This document shows positions 1-7,125 of a stretch of 10,705 nucleotides of DNA, in pieces. The stretch comes from an uncultured Bacteroidaceae bacterium. Lineage in GTDB: Bacteria > Bacteroidota > Bacteroidia > Bacteroidales > Bacteroidaceae. Both the position numbers and the translations under genes were made by a program. Below the pieces are notes generated by a model. The model saw only the letters and a list, made by a program, of their open reading frames with translations. It had not been told where the DNA came from and did no database searches. Numbering within the stretch: the first letter of the stretch is position 1; every line of letters begins with the position of its first letter. The DNA is taken from contig CAJGCU010000080.1 of assembly GCA_904501945.1 (NCBI GenBank), positions 1 to 10,705 of the forward strand, given 5' to 3'.

Positions 1-548
1 ACTTTTTTGATAACTTTTTCGTTAAGTTGATGTTCACCTTCGAAACGCTGTACATGGTTTGCCAAATAGTTCTTCTTAAATAGAGCTTCCGCATTCGTCA
101 CTGACTTATCGTGAAGTCCCACCAAACACCAGCACGTTTCTTTCTGTTCTTCTGTGATGTTCTTGAATTGCAGACGTTCCATCTGATTGTGATGTTGGAT
201 AATGTCTTTCGTTATTCTAAACGTTTTAGCACCATCGTATCGTCCATTGAAAAAATGAAACTCTCCAGTTCTAAATGTCTTTGACATCGTTGACATTGTA
301 AAAGCAGGGTTCACAAGAATGCGTTTGAATTCACGCATCTGCTGCGCATACATTCCTCCCATACTCGTGCCAATAACTAGATCTGGTTTTTCCGTCTGAC
401 AAAGTTCCTTCAGGTAAGGAAGCGCATCCACGGGGTCAACAGGAATGTCGGGAGCCACAATCACATCGTTCACAAGTTCCCTTCGCAGAATCTCCACTGT
501 TCCGCTGGCATGAGAAGAGCCAAATCCATGAAAATAAATGATTTTCAT
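1..548 (-). CDS. YqiA/YcfP-like alpha/beta-fold hydrolase, C-terminus cut by window edge
   Basis: The gene reads leftward from an ATG at 548 and is open for 182 codons to the window edge, so its stop lies outside. The protein begins MKIIYFHGFGSSHASG. The HGFGSS segment (residues 7-12) matches the oxyanion-hole strand of the UPF0227 YqiA/YcfP esterase-like family. The nucleophile elbow is GTSMGG with Ser62. GLHDKS (Asp147) and GEHQL (His173) complete a Ser-Asp-His triad at the expected spacing. E. coli YqiA and YcfP are about 180-190 aa, so only the last few residues are probably missing. There is no signal peptide, so it is probably cytoplasmic. The physiological substrate of this family is poorly known, and short acyl esters are a general guess. 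It lies 30 bp after the upstream ABC gene with no promoter box in the gap, so the two are probably co-transcribed. Family call is fairly sure; function is not. Confidence 0.85.
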   Translation of the reverse strand, partial: MKIIYFHGFGSSHASGTVEILRRELVNDVIVAPDIPVDPVDALPYLKELCQTEKPDLVIGTSMGGMYAQQMREFKRILVNPAFTMSTMSKTFRTGEFHFFNGRYDGAKTFRITKDIIQHHNQMERLQFKNITEEQKETCWCLVGLHDKSVTNAEALFKKNYLANHVQRFEGEHQLNEKVIKK

Positions 549-578
549 CTTTCTATCACCTAATTAAAATTGTGTACG

Positions 579-2174
579 TCAATTTCTTTTTAAGAAAATT
601 TCGTGGTCAATATTCCGTGGAAATTCTTCCCTATAATGAGTAACCATCAAAAGAGTCTTGTTGCGTCTATTGCAAAAAGCTTCGATAATATCTTTCACCA
701 GTCTTCTGTTCTTCAAGTCAAGGCCATGCAACGGCTCATCAAGAATCAGCAGCAAGGGGTCTTTCACAAATGCACGAGCCAACAACACCAGTCGTTGTTC
801 TCCGCTGCTCAATTTCAAGAACGTAGTTTCTGCATATTTCTTAACGCCAAACACATCCAGCCAAAATTCGCAAATAGATTTCTGTTCTGGATTGGGTTTT
901 CTGTACAACCCTGCCATATCATTCAATCCGCTGGCCACAATATCTATAGCAGGAATGTCTCGCATATAAGCACGATGCATCTCTGGAGAGATGTAGCCGA
1001 TATGCTTTTTAATATCCCAAATGCTCTCGCCTTTTCCACGCTGATGCCCAAACAGCACAATGTCATTAGCGTAACTTTGCGGATTGTCAGCACACACGAT
1101 ACTCAGCAACGTTGACTTTCCTGCACCATTCTCACCACTCAAAGCCCAATGTTCACCATTCATAACGGTGAAATTCAAATCTTTCAAAATCGTACGTTCG
1201 CCATAACGAATATTGACATTCCTAAAATCAATGACTTGCTTCAGTTCAGCACATCCATCACCATGATATTCATCTTGATATGGAAGTGAAAGTATTGCTG
1301 TTTCCATATCCTCAGAAAGCATCCGTTCTGGTACAGGCTCCATTGCTACACGATATTCGTGCAAGGTCATTTTTTGTCCTACTTCCAGATTCTTTACAGG
1401 CACAACATGAGTAATAAAGTCGGGCACATCATCCGTCTTCGATAATACCAGCACCACTGACACATTCGTTTCTTTTGTCAAAAGAGTCAGAAATTCAGAT
1501 AATTGTTCACGAGCCTTAACATCCAGGCCAATGAAAGGATTATCCATGATGAGCACCCTTGGATTGGTCAGCAGCATTTTTGTCAATTGAAACTTTCTCA
1601 ATTCTCCACTGCTCAACAAGATAATATGCTTATCCAGCAAATCTTCTAAATGGAAAATCTCATACAAATGTCTCCTCACCTTTTCCAACTCCTGATGCAT
1701 CTGTTCTTTGTCCGCCTTTTCCTCAGCCAAACGGGCAGCCTTCTGTTCTGGTGTCTCGTCTCTTACCAAAAACTTATCAAAGACTGTCTTGCGCGTCAAG
1801 CTTTCCTCTGCTATACGGAATGACTCCGCCAGCAAGTCCCCCACCAGCGGGGTTTCTTCTATATCATTCTGATTCCATCGCTGCTGATGATAGTACACCC
1901 CTTCACCCGTCCCATACGAATCCCTGAATGTCAGATACTTCACATTGTCACTCACCAGCTTTGCCTTGCTTGGAGTGAAATCATATTTCACCTCATTCAT
2001 CGGCATCAAGGCACACTTTCCTGTCAGCACATCCACCAACCGTGTCTTTCCGCTGCCATTATCACCCACGATGGCCAATTGCTCGCCAGTCTGCAATTCA
2101 AAGTTGATGGGTGCATTCATCCTGAACTTCGGATGACGTACCACACCTCCTTTTATTTCTATGATTTTCTGCAT
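579..2174 (-). CDS. Soluble double ATP-binding-cassette protein (ModF/PhrA-like)
   Basis: A 531-aa protein with two ABC ATPase domains and no membrane segment. Domain 1 has Walker A GDNGSGKT (37-44), signature LSSGE (187-191) and Walker B VLIMD (207-211). Domain 2 has Walker A GENGAGKST (347-355), signature LSSGEQ (455-460), Walker B LLLILDE (474-480) and switch His513. Domain 1 looks catalytically degenerate: the usual Glu after Walker B is Asn212, and the switch-histidine position reads Lys246 (LSKTDD). A charged, helix-prone insert (about 138-172) sits before its signature motif. This layout resembles E. coli ModF/PhrA (about 490 aa), whose role is unclear, more than a transporter component. 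No permease gene lies nearby. The start is ATG 2174. A TTG at 2195 would add seven residues but lies inside the -7 promoter box, so it cannot be the start. The stop is 30 bp before the hydrolase gene, which suggests an operon. Confidence 0.88.
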   Translation of the reverse strand: MQKIIEIKGGVVRHPKFRMNAPINFELQTGEQLAIVGDNGSGKTRLVDVLTGKCALMPMNEVKYDFTPSKAKLVSDNVKYLTFRDSYGTGEGVYYHQQRWNQNDIEETPLVGDLLAESFRIAEESLTRKTVFDKFLVRDETPEQKAARLAEEKADKEQMHQELEKVRRHLYEIFHLEDLLDKHIILLSSGELRKFQLTKMLLTNPRVLIMDNPFIGLDVKAREQLSEFLTLLTKETNVSVVLVLSKTDDVPDFITHVVPVKNLEVGQKMTLHEYRVAMEPVPERMLSEDMETAILSLPYQDEYHGDGCAELKQVIDFRNVNIRYGERTILKDLNFTVMNGEHWALSGENGAGKSTLLSIVCADNPQSYANDIVLFGHQRGKGESIWDIKKHIGYISPEMHRAYMRDIPAIDIVASGLNDMAGLYRKPNPEQKSICEFWLDVFGVKKYAETTFLKLSSGEQRLVLLARAFVKDPLLLILDEPLHGLDLKNRRLVKDIIEAFCNRRNKTLLMVTHYREEFPRNIDHEIFLKRN

Positions 2175-2192
2175 AATAAGATAAAATGTACA

Positions 2193-2224
2193 CAAAGTTA
2201 CGAAAATAAATCGGAATATTCAAT
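2193..2224 (-). promoter_or_regulatory. Bacteroidetes-type promoter for the ABC protein/hydrolase operon
   Basis: Read on the minus strand, TAACTTTG (2200-2193) is a full match to the Bacteroidetes -7 box TAnnTTTG. Twenty bp further upstream is ATTG (2224-2221), a partial match to the -33 element TTTG. Transcription would start only some 10-20 nt before the ATG at 2174. No ribosome binding site is visible, as is usual in this phylum. Confidence 0.7.
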
Positions 2225-2286
2225 ACACCCAACAAGAATCCTTTCTTCAGCCCAATTGATTCATGCCTCACACCTCGTTTTTGAAA

Positions 2287-2328
2287 CGCCTTGTATCGTA
2301 ATTACCTTTCGCCTTGTATCGTAATTAC
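2287..2328. repeat. Two perfect 19-bp direct repeats, period 23 bp
   Basis: CGCCTTGTATCGTAATTAC occurs at 2287-2305 and again, with no mismatch, at 2310-2328, separated by CTTT. Each unit ends in the 8-bp palindrome GTAATTAC. The pair lies about 90-130 bp upstream of the ABC operon promoter. It could be a paired protein-binding site or a minimal copy of a dispersed intergenic repeat. The sequence alone does not decide. Confidence 0.8.
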
Positions 2329-2491
2329 GCTGCACCCTCCATCTTAATAGTATTCTAACTGACGCTGACCATAACAAACTTACGAACGCTATTTTAGTGT
2401 TCACCTCCTACTTGTTTTGCAAGAAAAGTTCTCGATAATGAAAATGGACGTAAGGAACTGTAAAAAACTTTGTTTCATCAAACTCACCATA

Positions 2492-2519
2492 AATTATCAA
2501 TTATCAATTGCCCATTATC
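2492..2519 (+). repeat. Heptamer array AATTATC (four units, two exact)
   Basis: Successive 7-bp units read AATTATC, AATTATC, AATTGCC, CATTATC, followed by AAT. The third unit supplies the -33 sequence ATTG of the DUF2752 promoter, and the fourth lies in the spacer. A gain or loss of one unit there would change promoter spacing by 7 bp. Confidence 0.65.
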
Positions 2520-2538
2520 AATAAAAGTTGTAACTTTG
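2507..2538 (+). promoter_or_regulatory. Bacteroidetes-type promoter for the DUF2752 gene
   Basis: TAACTTTG at 2531-2538 matches the -7 consensus TAnnTTTG. ATTG at 2507-2510 is a partial -33 element with a 20-bp spacer, the same geometry as the divergent promoter at 2193-2224. The predicted transcription start falls about 10-15 nt before the ATG at 2556. Confidence 0.7.
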
Positions 2539-2555
2539 CAAGAAGAGAAACAGGT

Positions 2556-2981
2556 ATGGAAAAGAAAGGTATCAACGGACAACGGACAACAGGCAACGGA
2601 CAAGCCTCAGCAATCTTCCCCATTCTGCTGATTGCAGCATTTGCCGTTGGCATCATCATTTTCTACACCCTCATCGACCCGAGCCTACACATCTGGACGC
2701 TGAAATGCCCTCTGCATCTTCTAACAGGCTTAGATTGCCCTGTCTGCGGCTTGCAACGCGCCATCCACGCTTTACTGCATGGTGACATCGAGCTCTCGCT
2801 GAAATACAATGCCTTTTTTGTCATCAGCCTCCCCTACCTCATTGCCCTCACAGTTGCAGAAGTCATGAAACACCTGCGATGTGGCAATACGTTCAGAAAA
2901 TGGGTGTGCCATCCTCTCGCCATCAAGGCATACATCACCCTCTGCATCGTTTGGGGAATCCTACGCAACCTGCTCATCTAA
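2556..2981 (+). CDS. DUF2752 family small membrane protein
   Basis: A 141-aa protein with the DUF2752 hallmark, CP (51-52) followed by CPVCGLQRAIHALLHG (61-76): paired cysteines, the CxxC-G-x-x-R core, and the downstream helix with HG. Three hydrophobic segments are visible, at about 19-40, 86-106 and 120-141. The Cys-rich motif lies just after the first. The family's function is unknown; such proteins are common in Bacteroidetes and actinobacteria, and metal or thiol chemistry is only a guess. The start is ATG 2556. A TTG at 2508 would be in frame, but it lies upstream of the -7 box and so cannot be in the transcript. Residues 6-16 (INGQRTTGNGQ) are encoded by a heptamer repeat and are unlike a normal family N-terminus. 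GH31 follows after 36 bp with no promoter between them. Confidence 0.85.
   Translation: MEKKGINGQRTTGNGQASAIFPILLIAAFAVGIIIFYTLIDPSLHIWTLKCPLHLLTGLDCPVCGLQRAIHALLHGDIELSLKYNAFFVISLPYLIALTVAEVMKHLRCGNTFRKWVCHPLAIKAYITLCIVWGILRNLLI
2573..2603 (+). repeat. Heptamer tandem repeat CAACGGA inside the start of the DUF2752 gene
   Basis: Units read CAACGGA (2573), CAACGGA (2580), CAACAGG (2587), CAACGGA (2594), then a partial CAA. The array begins 17 nt after the A of the start codon. Because seven is not a multiple of three, gain or loss of a unit would shift the reading frame, and I see no later in-frame ATG before the first membrane helix. Confidence 0.75.
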
Positions 2982-2985
2982 ACTC

Positions 2986-3009
2986 CACAACCGTATAACC
3001 TCACAACCG
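2986..3009 (-). repeat. Octamer array of the GGTTRTR type (copy 1)
   Basis: Read on the minus strand from 3009, three 8-bp units follow one another: CGGTTGTG, AGGTTATA, CGGTTGTG. The array ends 8 bp before the GH31 start codon and fills most of the 36-bp gap after the DUF2752 gene. A near-identical array lies in the opposite orientation at 7812-7843, so this is a dispersed element. Confidence 0.7.
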
Positions 3010-3017
3010 CAAAAGCC

Positions 3018-5942
3018 ATGAAACAATTATATCTACTTGTAGCACTCTTCGCAACACTATCAGCTACTGCTGCCGAAATACAGAAAAAAGGTTCGTTCGT
3101 CACCATTCATCCTGATGGTGGAGAAGCCAAAGTCATTCGTTTGCAAGTCATAAACGACAACATCATTCGTGTCCAGGCAACTTGCGAAGAAGCCTTGCCA
3201 CAGAAAGCACAAAGCCTCATGATTGTTGAGCAGAAGGCAAAGCCCCAGTTCGTCGTTGAAGAAGACACCCATACCTTTAGCGTGAAGGCGAAGAACGTGA
3301 CAGCCACCATCAATAAAAGCAATGGAAATGTCACATTCTTCGATGCACAAGGCAATACGCTTCTGCGAGAACACAAAGCAGGGAAAACATTCACCCCGCA
3401 TCATGTGGAAACAAGGGAAATAGGCAGCGGAACACCCACCCAAGAGCAGCTGAATGGATGGACATGGCACATGACCTTCGACAGCCCAGAAGATGAAGCC
3501 TTCTACGGCTTAGGACAGCACCAGTCAGAAGAACTGAACATGAAAGGGAAAAACGAAGACCTGTTCCAGTACAACACCAAAGTATCCGTTCCGTTTGTTG
3601 TATCAAACAAGAATTACGGCTTGCTTTGGGACAGCTATTCCTACTGCCGTTTCGGCAATCCTAATGACTATCTGCAGCTGCATCGTGCCTTTCGTCTTTA
3701 CGACAAGAACGGCAAGGAAGGACATCTCACAGGAACTTATATAGACAGGCAAGGCAAGCAGCTCATCCGACAAGAAGATTCGCTCTACTTCGAATACGCC
3801 CTTCCTGAAAAATCAGAAATTGGCAAGACAGACAAGGGCGGCATTCAAAACCTTCCTCAAGGCTTCAACCTCGATGGCTCCAATGTCATTTACGAAGGTT
3901 TTATAGAACCTGCAGAAACCAGCAACTACCAGTTCATACTCTACTACGCTGGCTACATCAAAGTATACATAGGAGGTGAAGAAGTTGTTCCTGAGCGATG
4001 GAGAACAGCATGGAATCCCAATACTTACAAATTCGATATTTCACTCAAAAAAGGAAAGAAGACCCAGCTCCGCATTGAATGGCAGCCAGATGGAAGCGTC
4101 AGCTACTGCGGCTTGCGAGTAGCAGAACCACGCAGCACAGACGAACAAGGCAAGCTAAGCATCTGGAGCGAGATGAGCCGCGACATGGACTACTACTTTA
4201 TTGCAGGCAACAATATCGACGAAGTCATCAGCGGCTATAGAACACTCACAGGAAAAGCACCAGTATATCCTAAATGGGTGCTGGGATTCTGGCAAAGCCG
4301 CGAACGCTACAAGACATCAGACGAAGTAGTCAGCACATTAGCAGAATTTCGACGCCGACACATCCCCATCGACAACATCGTTCAAGACTGGAACTACTGG
4401 AAAGAAGACCAATGGGGAAGCCATGAATTTGAGGCAGAACGATTTCCTGACCCACAGCAAATGATGGACACCATACACAGCATGAACGGACGATTCATGA
4501 TTAGTGTTTGGCCTAAGTTCTACTGCAATACATCCAACTACAAAGAACTAGACAGCAAAGGGTGGATGTACCAACAAGCCGTGAAAGACGACATACACGA
4601 CTGGGTAGGCCCTGGCTACGTGGGTTCTTTCTATGATGCCTACGACGCAGAAGCACGCAAGATGTTCTGGCGGCAACTGGATAAAAATCTTTATTCTAAA
4701 TATAAATATGGTATAGATGCCTGGTGGATGGACGCAAGCGAACCCAATGTGCGAGATTGTACTCCCATGTGGTATCGCAAAGCATTGTGTGGTTCTACAG
4801 CCTTAGGCACATCCACAGAATACTTCAATGCCTACAGCATCGTCAATGCCGATGCCATCTACACTGGACAACGTTCAGTTAATCCCAACCAGCGCGTATT
4901 CCTCCTCACACGCAGCGGCTTTGCAGGCGAACAACGCTACTCTACCGCCACATGGAGCGGCGACATCGGCACTCGCTGGGAAGATATGCGCGCACAGATG
5001 ACAGCAGGCATGAACTACTCTCTCTCAGGACTTCCATTCTGGGGTATGGATATAGGCGGATTCTGCGTGGAAAATCGCTATGTCAGAGCACAGCAGCTGT
5101 ATGACCAAAGCAAACAGGAAAATGAAGACTTGAAAGAGTGGCGAGAACTACAAACACGCTGGAACCAGTTCGGCTGTTTCATTCCAATCTACCGTGCCCA
5201 CGGACAATGGCCTCTGAGAGAAGTATGGAACATTGCCCCAGAAGGACACCCTGCCTATGAAAGCATCGTGTGGTATCACCAGCTTCGCTATCGCCTCATG
5301 CCCTACCTCTACTCAATGGCAGGATGGGTACATCTGCACGACTACACCATGATGCGAGCGCTTGTCATGGACTTCAACGGCGATTCCAACATCTATGACA
5401 TCAAAGACCAATGGATGTTTGGTCCATCGTTGATGGCTTGTCCCGTATCCACCTACAAGGCACGAAATCGCAGCATTTATTTCCCCAAACAAAGCGGCTG
5501 GTACGATCTCTATACAGGACAATACATCCAAGGCGGACAAACACTCGTGGTTGATGCTCCTTATGAACGCATTCCCGTTTATGTGCCTGAAGGCTCCATC
5601 ATACCATTCGGTCCAGCTATAGAATGGAGCGACCAGCAGCCAGCAGAACTCATTAACCTGTATGTTTATGCAGGAAAAGATGCGCAGTTCCAGCTCTACG
5701 AAGACGAGGGAACAAACTACAACTACGAAAAAGGGCAATACAGCACCATCAACATCCAATATGATGACGCGACACGCACAGTCACTTTCGATTCCAGAAA
5801 AGGAAACTTCAAGGGGATGCTAAAAGAACGTCGTTTCAACATCGTACTCATCACTAAAGAACAGGCTCATCCCCTAAAATTCGATGACACTAAGGGCACC
5901 ACGCTGAATTACAATGGCAAATCTATCAAAATCAGCCTGTAA
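3018..5942 (+). CDS. Secreted GH31 glycosidase with PA14 insert, probable alpha-xylosidase
   Basis: A 974-aa exported enzyme. Residues 1-19 form a signal peptide ending SATAA. An N-terminal beta-sandwich (about 25-235) is followed by an inserted PA14-like domain (about 235-370, with GFIEPAETSNYQF and YIKVYIGGEEV). The GH31 TIM barrel follows, with VQDWNYW (455-461), catalytic nucleophile Asp572 in WWMDASEPN and acid/base Asp649 in WSGDI. The C-terminal sandwich includes a DUF5110-type segment (about 876-945, with YEDEG). A PA14 inserted in GH31 is characteristic of xyloglucan alpha-xylosidases such as BoGH31 of Bacteroides ovatus and CjXyl31A of Cellvibrio, and the length is comparable. The likely reaction is removal of terminal alpha-1,6-xylose from xyloglucan oligosaccharides in the periplasm. 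Alpha-glucosidase activity cannot be excluded. It follows the DUF2752 gene by 36 bp and may depend on that gene's promoter. GH31 membership is near certain; the substrate is inferred. Confidence 0.93.
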   Translation: MKQLYLLVALFATLSATAAEIQKKGSFVTIHPDGGEAKVIRLQVINDNIIRVQATCEEALPQKAQSLMIVEQKAKPQFVVEEDTHTFSVKAKNVTATINKSNGNVTFFDAQGNTLLREHKAGKTFTPHHVETREIGSGTPTQEQLNGWTWHMTFDSPEDEAFYGLGQHQSEELNMKGKNEDLFQYNTKVSVPFVVSNKNYGLLWDSYSYCRFGNPNDYLQLHRAFRLYDKNGKEGHLTGTYIDRQGKQLIRQEDSLYFEYALPEKSEIGKTDKGGIQNLPQGFNLDGSNVIYEGFIEPAETSNYQFILYYAGYIKVYIGGEEVVPERWRTAWNPNTYKFDISLKKGKKTQLRIEWQPDGSVSYCGLRVAEPRSTDEQGKLSIWSEMSRDMDYYFIAGNNIDEVISGYRTLTGKAPVYPKWVLGFWQSRERYKTSDEVVSTLAEFRRRHIPIDNIVQDWNYWKEDQWGSHEFEAERFPDPQQMMDTIHSMNGRFMISVWPKFYCNTSNYKELDSKGWMYQQAVKDDIHDWVGPGYVGSFYDAYDAEARKMFWRQLDKNLYSKYKYGIDAWWMDASEPNVRDCTPMWYRKALCGSTALGTSTEYFNAYSIVNADAIYTGQRSVNPNQRVFLLTRSGFAGEQRYSTATWSGDIGTRWEDMRAQMTAGMNYSLSGLPFWGMDIGGFCVENRYVRAQQLYDQSKQENEDLKEWRELQTRWNQFGCFIPIYRAHGQWPLREVWNIAPEGHPAYESIVWYHQLRYRLMPYLYSMAGWVHLHDYTMMRALVMDFNGDSNIYDIKDQWMFGPSLMACPVSTYKARNRSIYFPKQSGWYDLYTGQYIQGGQTLVVDAPYERIPVYVPEGSIIPFGPAIEWSDQQPAELINLYVYAGKDAQFQLYEDEGTNYNYEKGQYSTINIQYDDATRTVTFDSRKGNFKGMLKERRFNIVLITKEQAHPLKFDDTKGTTLNYNGKSIKISL

Positions 5943-5972
5943 GCAGCCTGTTCGTACACTTTTTGCTGCATA

Positions 5973-5993
5973 ATGCAAACAAAAAGCAAACTC
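5973..5993 (+). promoter_or_regulatory. Candidate operator of the lipocalin-HTH regulator (autoregulatory site)
   Basis: Two half-units 11 bp apart, TGCAAAC (5974-5980) and AGCAAAC (5985-5991), the second extending to GCAAACTC (5986-5993). The octamer begins 37 bp before the -7 box of the regulator gene. The same octamer at the same distance precedes the next gene, and the 21-bp stretch matches 7100-7120 at 17 positions. The position, roughly -50 to -40 from the expected transcription start, would suit an activator touching RNA polymerase. This is inferred from pattern only. Confidence 0.5.
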
Positions 5994-5999
5994 TTTTTC

Positions 6000-6016
6000 T
6001 CCTTATTTTATAAGGA
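6000..6016 (+). promoter_or_regulatory. Perfect inverted repeat in the regulator's promoter
   Basis: TCCTTAT-TTT-ATAAGGA has 7-bp perfect arms around a TTT centre. It covers the place where a -33 element should be and the left part of the spacer to the -7 box at 6023. It could be a repressor site or chance AT-rich symmetry. The neighbouring lipocalin promoter has no equivalent. Confidence 0.35.
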
Positions 6017-6022
6017 TTACTG

Positions 6023-6030
6023 TAACTTTG
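6023..6030 (+). promoter_or_regulatory. -7 promoter box of the regulator gene
   Basis: TAACTTTG matches the Bacteroidetes -7 consensus TAnnTTTG. It lies 16 bp before the ATG at 6047, giving a very short leader. No TTTG-like -33 element is present 19-21 bp upstream; that place is taken by T-rich sequence and an inverted repeat. This would fit a promoter that needs an activator. Confidence 0.65.
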
Positions 6031-6046
6031 CCCCAAAATCACGAAG

Positions 6047-7072
6047 ATGAAACATCTGCTTACGATATTGGCTGTATGCCTTTTGTGGGGTTGCAGCGCT
6101 TTGGACAAAAACAAAAAGTCCCATATACTTGAAGGGGCTTGGCTTCTGCAACAAGCAGAAACCCCTTCAGGAGAGGCCATTATTTTCTCAGAAAACAACC
6201 ACAAGCAACTACGCCTGTATAATGGCGATAGCGTGCGATACCAATGCACATTAATTCAAACGGAATCAGCTCTGATTGTCCAGCCCAACTCGCTATGCAA
6301 TGTCACAGTCATCAACAAAGGCAATAGTGAATACATCTATTTGGAAGAAACCAACTTGAGGCCCTTAACAATACTCGATGACTCCACCATCGTTATTCAG
6401 GAACACGGCTATTGCTACACTTGGCGTCGCAACAACAACATAGCAAACGAATGGGGGCAAGAGATTAAGGACATCATTTCTAATGACTTCCTTGATGACA
6501 ACAACAGAGAAATACAAAGCTATGTACTTTCTGCCCAAGTACGCGAACAGGCTAATGTCATACATGTTTTTATCTACATAACTATTGCCATCATTTTCAT
6601 CCTATTCGCAGTTATATGGATTGCCATCGACAATCGCAAGTCTAGACGAAGGCTTCAGCTTCAACTGCAACAGATTCAAGAGGTACGGGAAGAACGTTCT
6701 CTAACAGTAAAACAAGCTATAGAACATGTAGAATCAACCTTCTTCACATCAGATGAATATGAAACCTTGCAACGACGCATTGCAACAGGACAGCGGCTGA
6801 AAGAGGAGGAATGGCACAATATAGAAAGCCAAATCAAGAAAGTCTATCCTGGCTACATCAGTCAACTGCGCAACCTTTATTCGATGTCAGAACTTGAATT
6901 TCAAGTATGCCTGCTCATCAAACTCAGAATTACTCCATCCGACATCGCCTCCATTCTTGCACGAGACGCAAGCACCATCAGCACCGTCCGCAGCCGCTTA
7001 TACAAGAAGGTGTTTGGCCAGAAAGGAGGTACTAAGGAATGGGACGATTTCATCCTTTCCATCGGCACTTGA
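6047..7072 (+). CDS. Membrane-spanning one-component regulator: lipocalin-like sensor, TM helix, LuxR-like HTH
   Basis: A 341-aa protein. A lipoprotein-type signal (1-16) ends LLWGC, with Cys16 as the likely lipidation site. Residues about 27-128 form a beta-rich, lipocalin-like domain starting EGAWLLQ and ending YTWRRN. One hydrophobic helix (171-194) is followed by basic NRKSRRR, placing the C-terminus in the cytoplasm by the positive-inside rule. A Gln/Glu-rich coiled coil (about 197-265) leads to a helix-turn-helix (about 280-325): MSELEFQVCLLIKL, then PSDIASILARDASTISTVRSRLYKKVFG. This resembles the C-terminal HTH of Bacteroidetes membrane regulators that usually carry TPR repeats outside; here the outer domain is lipocalin-like instead. 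It probably senses a ligand or protein in the periplasm and binds DNA directly. It has its own promoter. The next gene encodes a secreted protein like its sensor domain, and both promoters share GCAAACTC. Architecture is fairly sure; ligand and targets are unknown. Confidence 0.82.
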   Translation: MKHLLTILAVCLLWGCSALDKNKKSHILEGAWLLQQAETPSGEAIIFSENNHKQLRLYNGDSVRYQCTLIQTESALIVQPNSLCNVTVINKGNSEYIYLEETNLRPLTILDDSTIVIQEHGYCYTWRRNNNIANEWGQEIKDIISNDFLDDNNREIQSYVLSAQVREQANVIHVFIYITIAIIFILFAVIWIAIDNRKSRRRLQLQLQQIQEVREERSLTVKQAIEHVESTFFTSDEYETLQRRIATGQRLKEEEWHNIESQIKKVYPGYISQLRNLYSMSELEFQVCLLIKLRITPSDIASILARDASTISTVRSRLYKKVFGQKGGTKEWDDFILSIGT

Positions 7073-7078
7073 GAGACG

Positions 7079-7120
7079 TGCAAACTATTTGCAAAACAGA
7101 TGCAAAACAGATGCAAACTC
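7079..7120 (+). promoter_or_regulatory. Four TGCAAA units phased at 11 bp: candidate operator array
   Basis: TGCAAA begins at 7079, 7090, 7101 and 7112, exactly 11 bp apart, so all copies face nearly the same side of the helix. The full units are TGCAAACTATT, TGCAAAACAGA (twice) and TGCAAACTCAA. The array starts 6 bp after the regulator's stop codon and ends just before the -33 element of the secreted lipocalin-like gene. Its last unit contains GCAAACTC (7113-7120), 37 bp before the -7 box, the same spacing as in the regulator's own promoter. Confidence 0.55.
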
Positions 7121-7125
7121 AAATG

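Larger units (their letters stand above)
2175..2555. other. Divergent intergenic region with two promoters and repeats
   Basis: This 381-bp gap separates the minus-strand ABC operon from the plus-strand DUF2752 gene. It holds one promoter at each end (2193-2224 minus, 2507-2538 plus), a 2 x 19-bp direct repeat (2287-2328) and a heptamer array (2492-2519). I see no gene and no clear RNA structure between 2330 and 2490. A short inverted repeat, CTTG-TTTTG-CAAG (2411-2423), is too weak to interpret. Confidence 0.7.

Noticed and set aside
603..1115. Open frames on the plus strand opposite the ABC gene
   Set aside because: They lie wholly antisense to well-supported ABC motifs, show no recognisable domain and have no promoter.
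2175..2195. TTG start at 2195 extending the ABC protein by seven residues
   Set aside because: The TTG is part of the -7 box TAACTTTG, so it lies upstream of the transcription start; ATG 2174 fits the domain start.
2508..2555. TTG start at 2508 extending the DUF2752 protein
   Set aside because: The extension spans the -7 box at 2531-2538, so it would not be transcribed; ATG 2556 follows at a sensible distance.
5943..5969. GCAGC...GCTGC inverted repeat after GH31 as a terminator
   Set aside because: Only 5 bp of stem with a 17-nt loop and no T-run after it; too weak to call.
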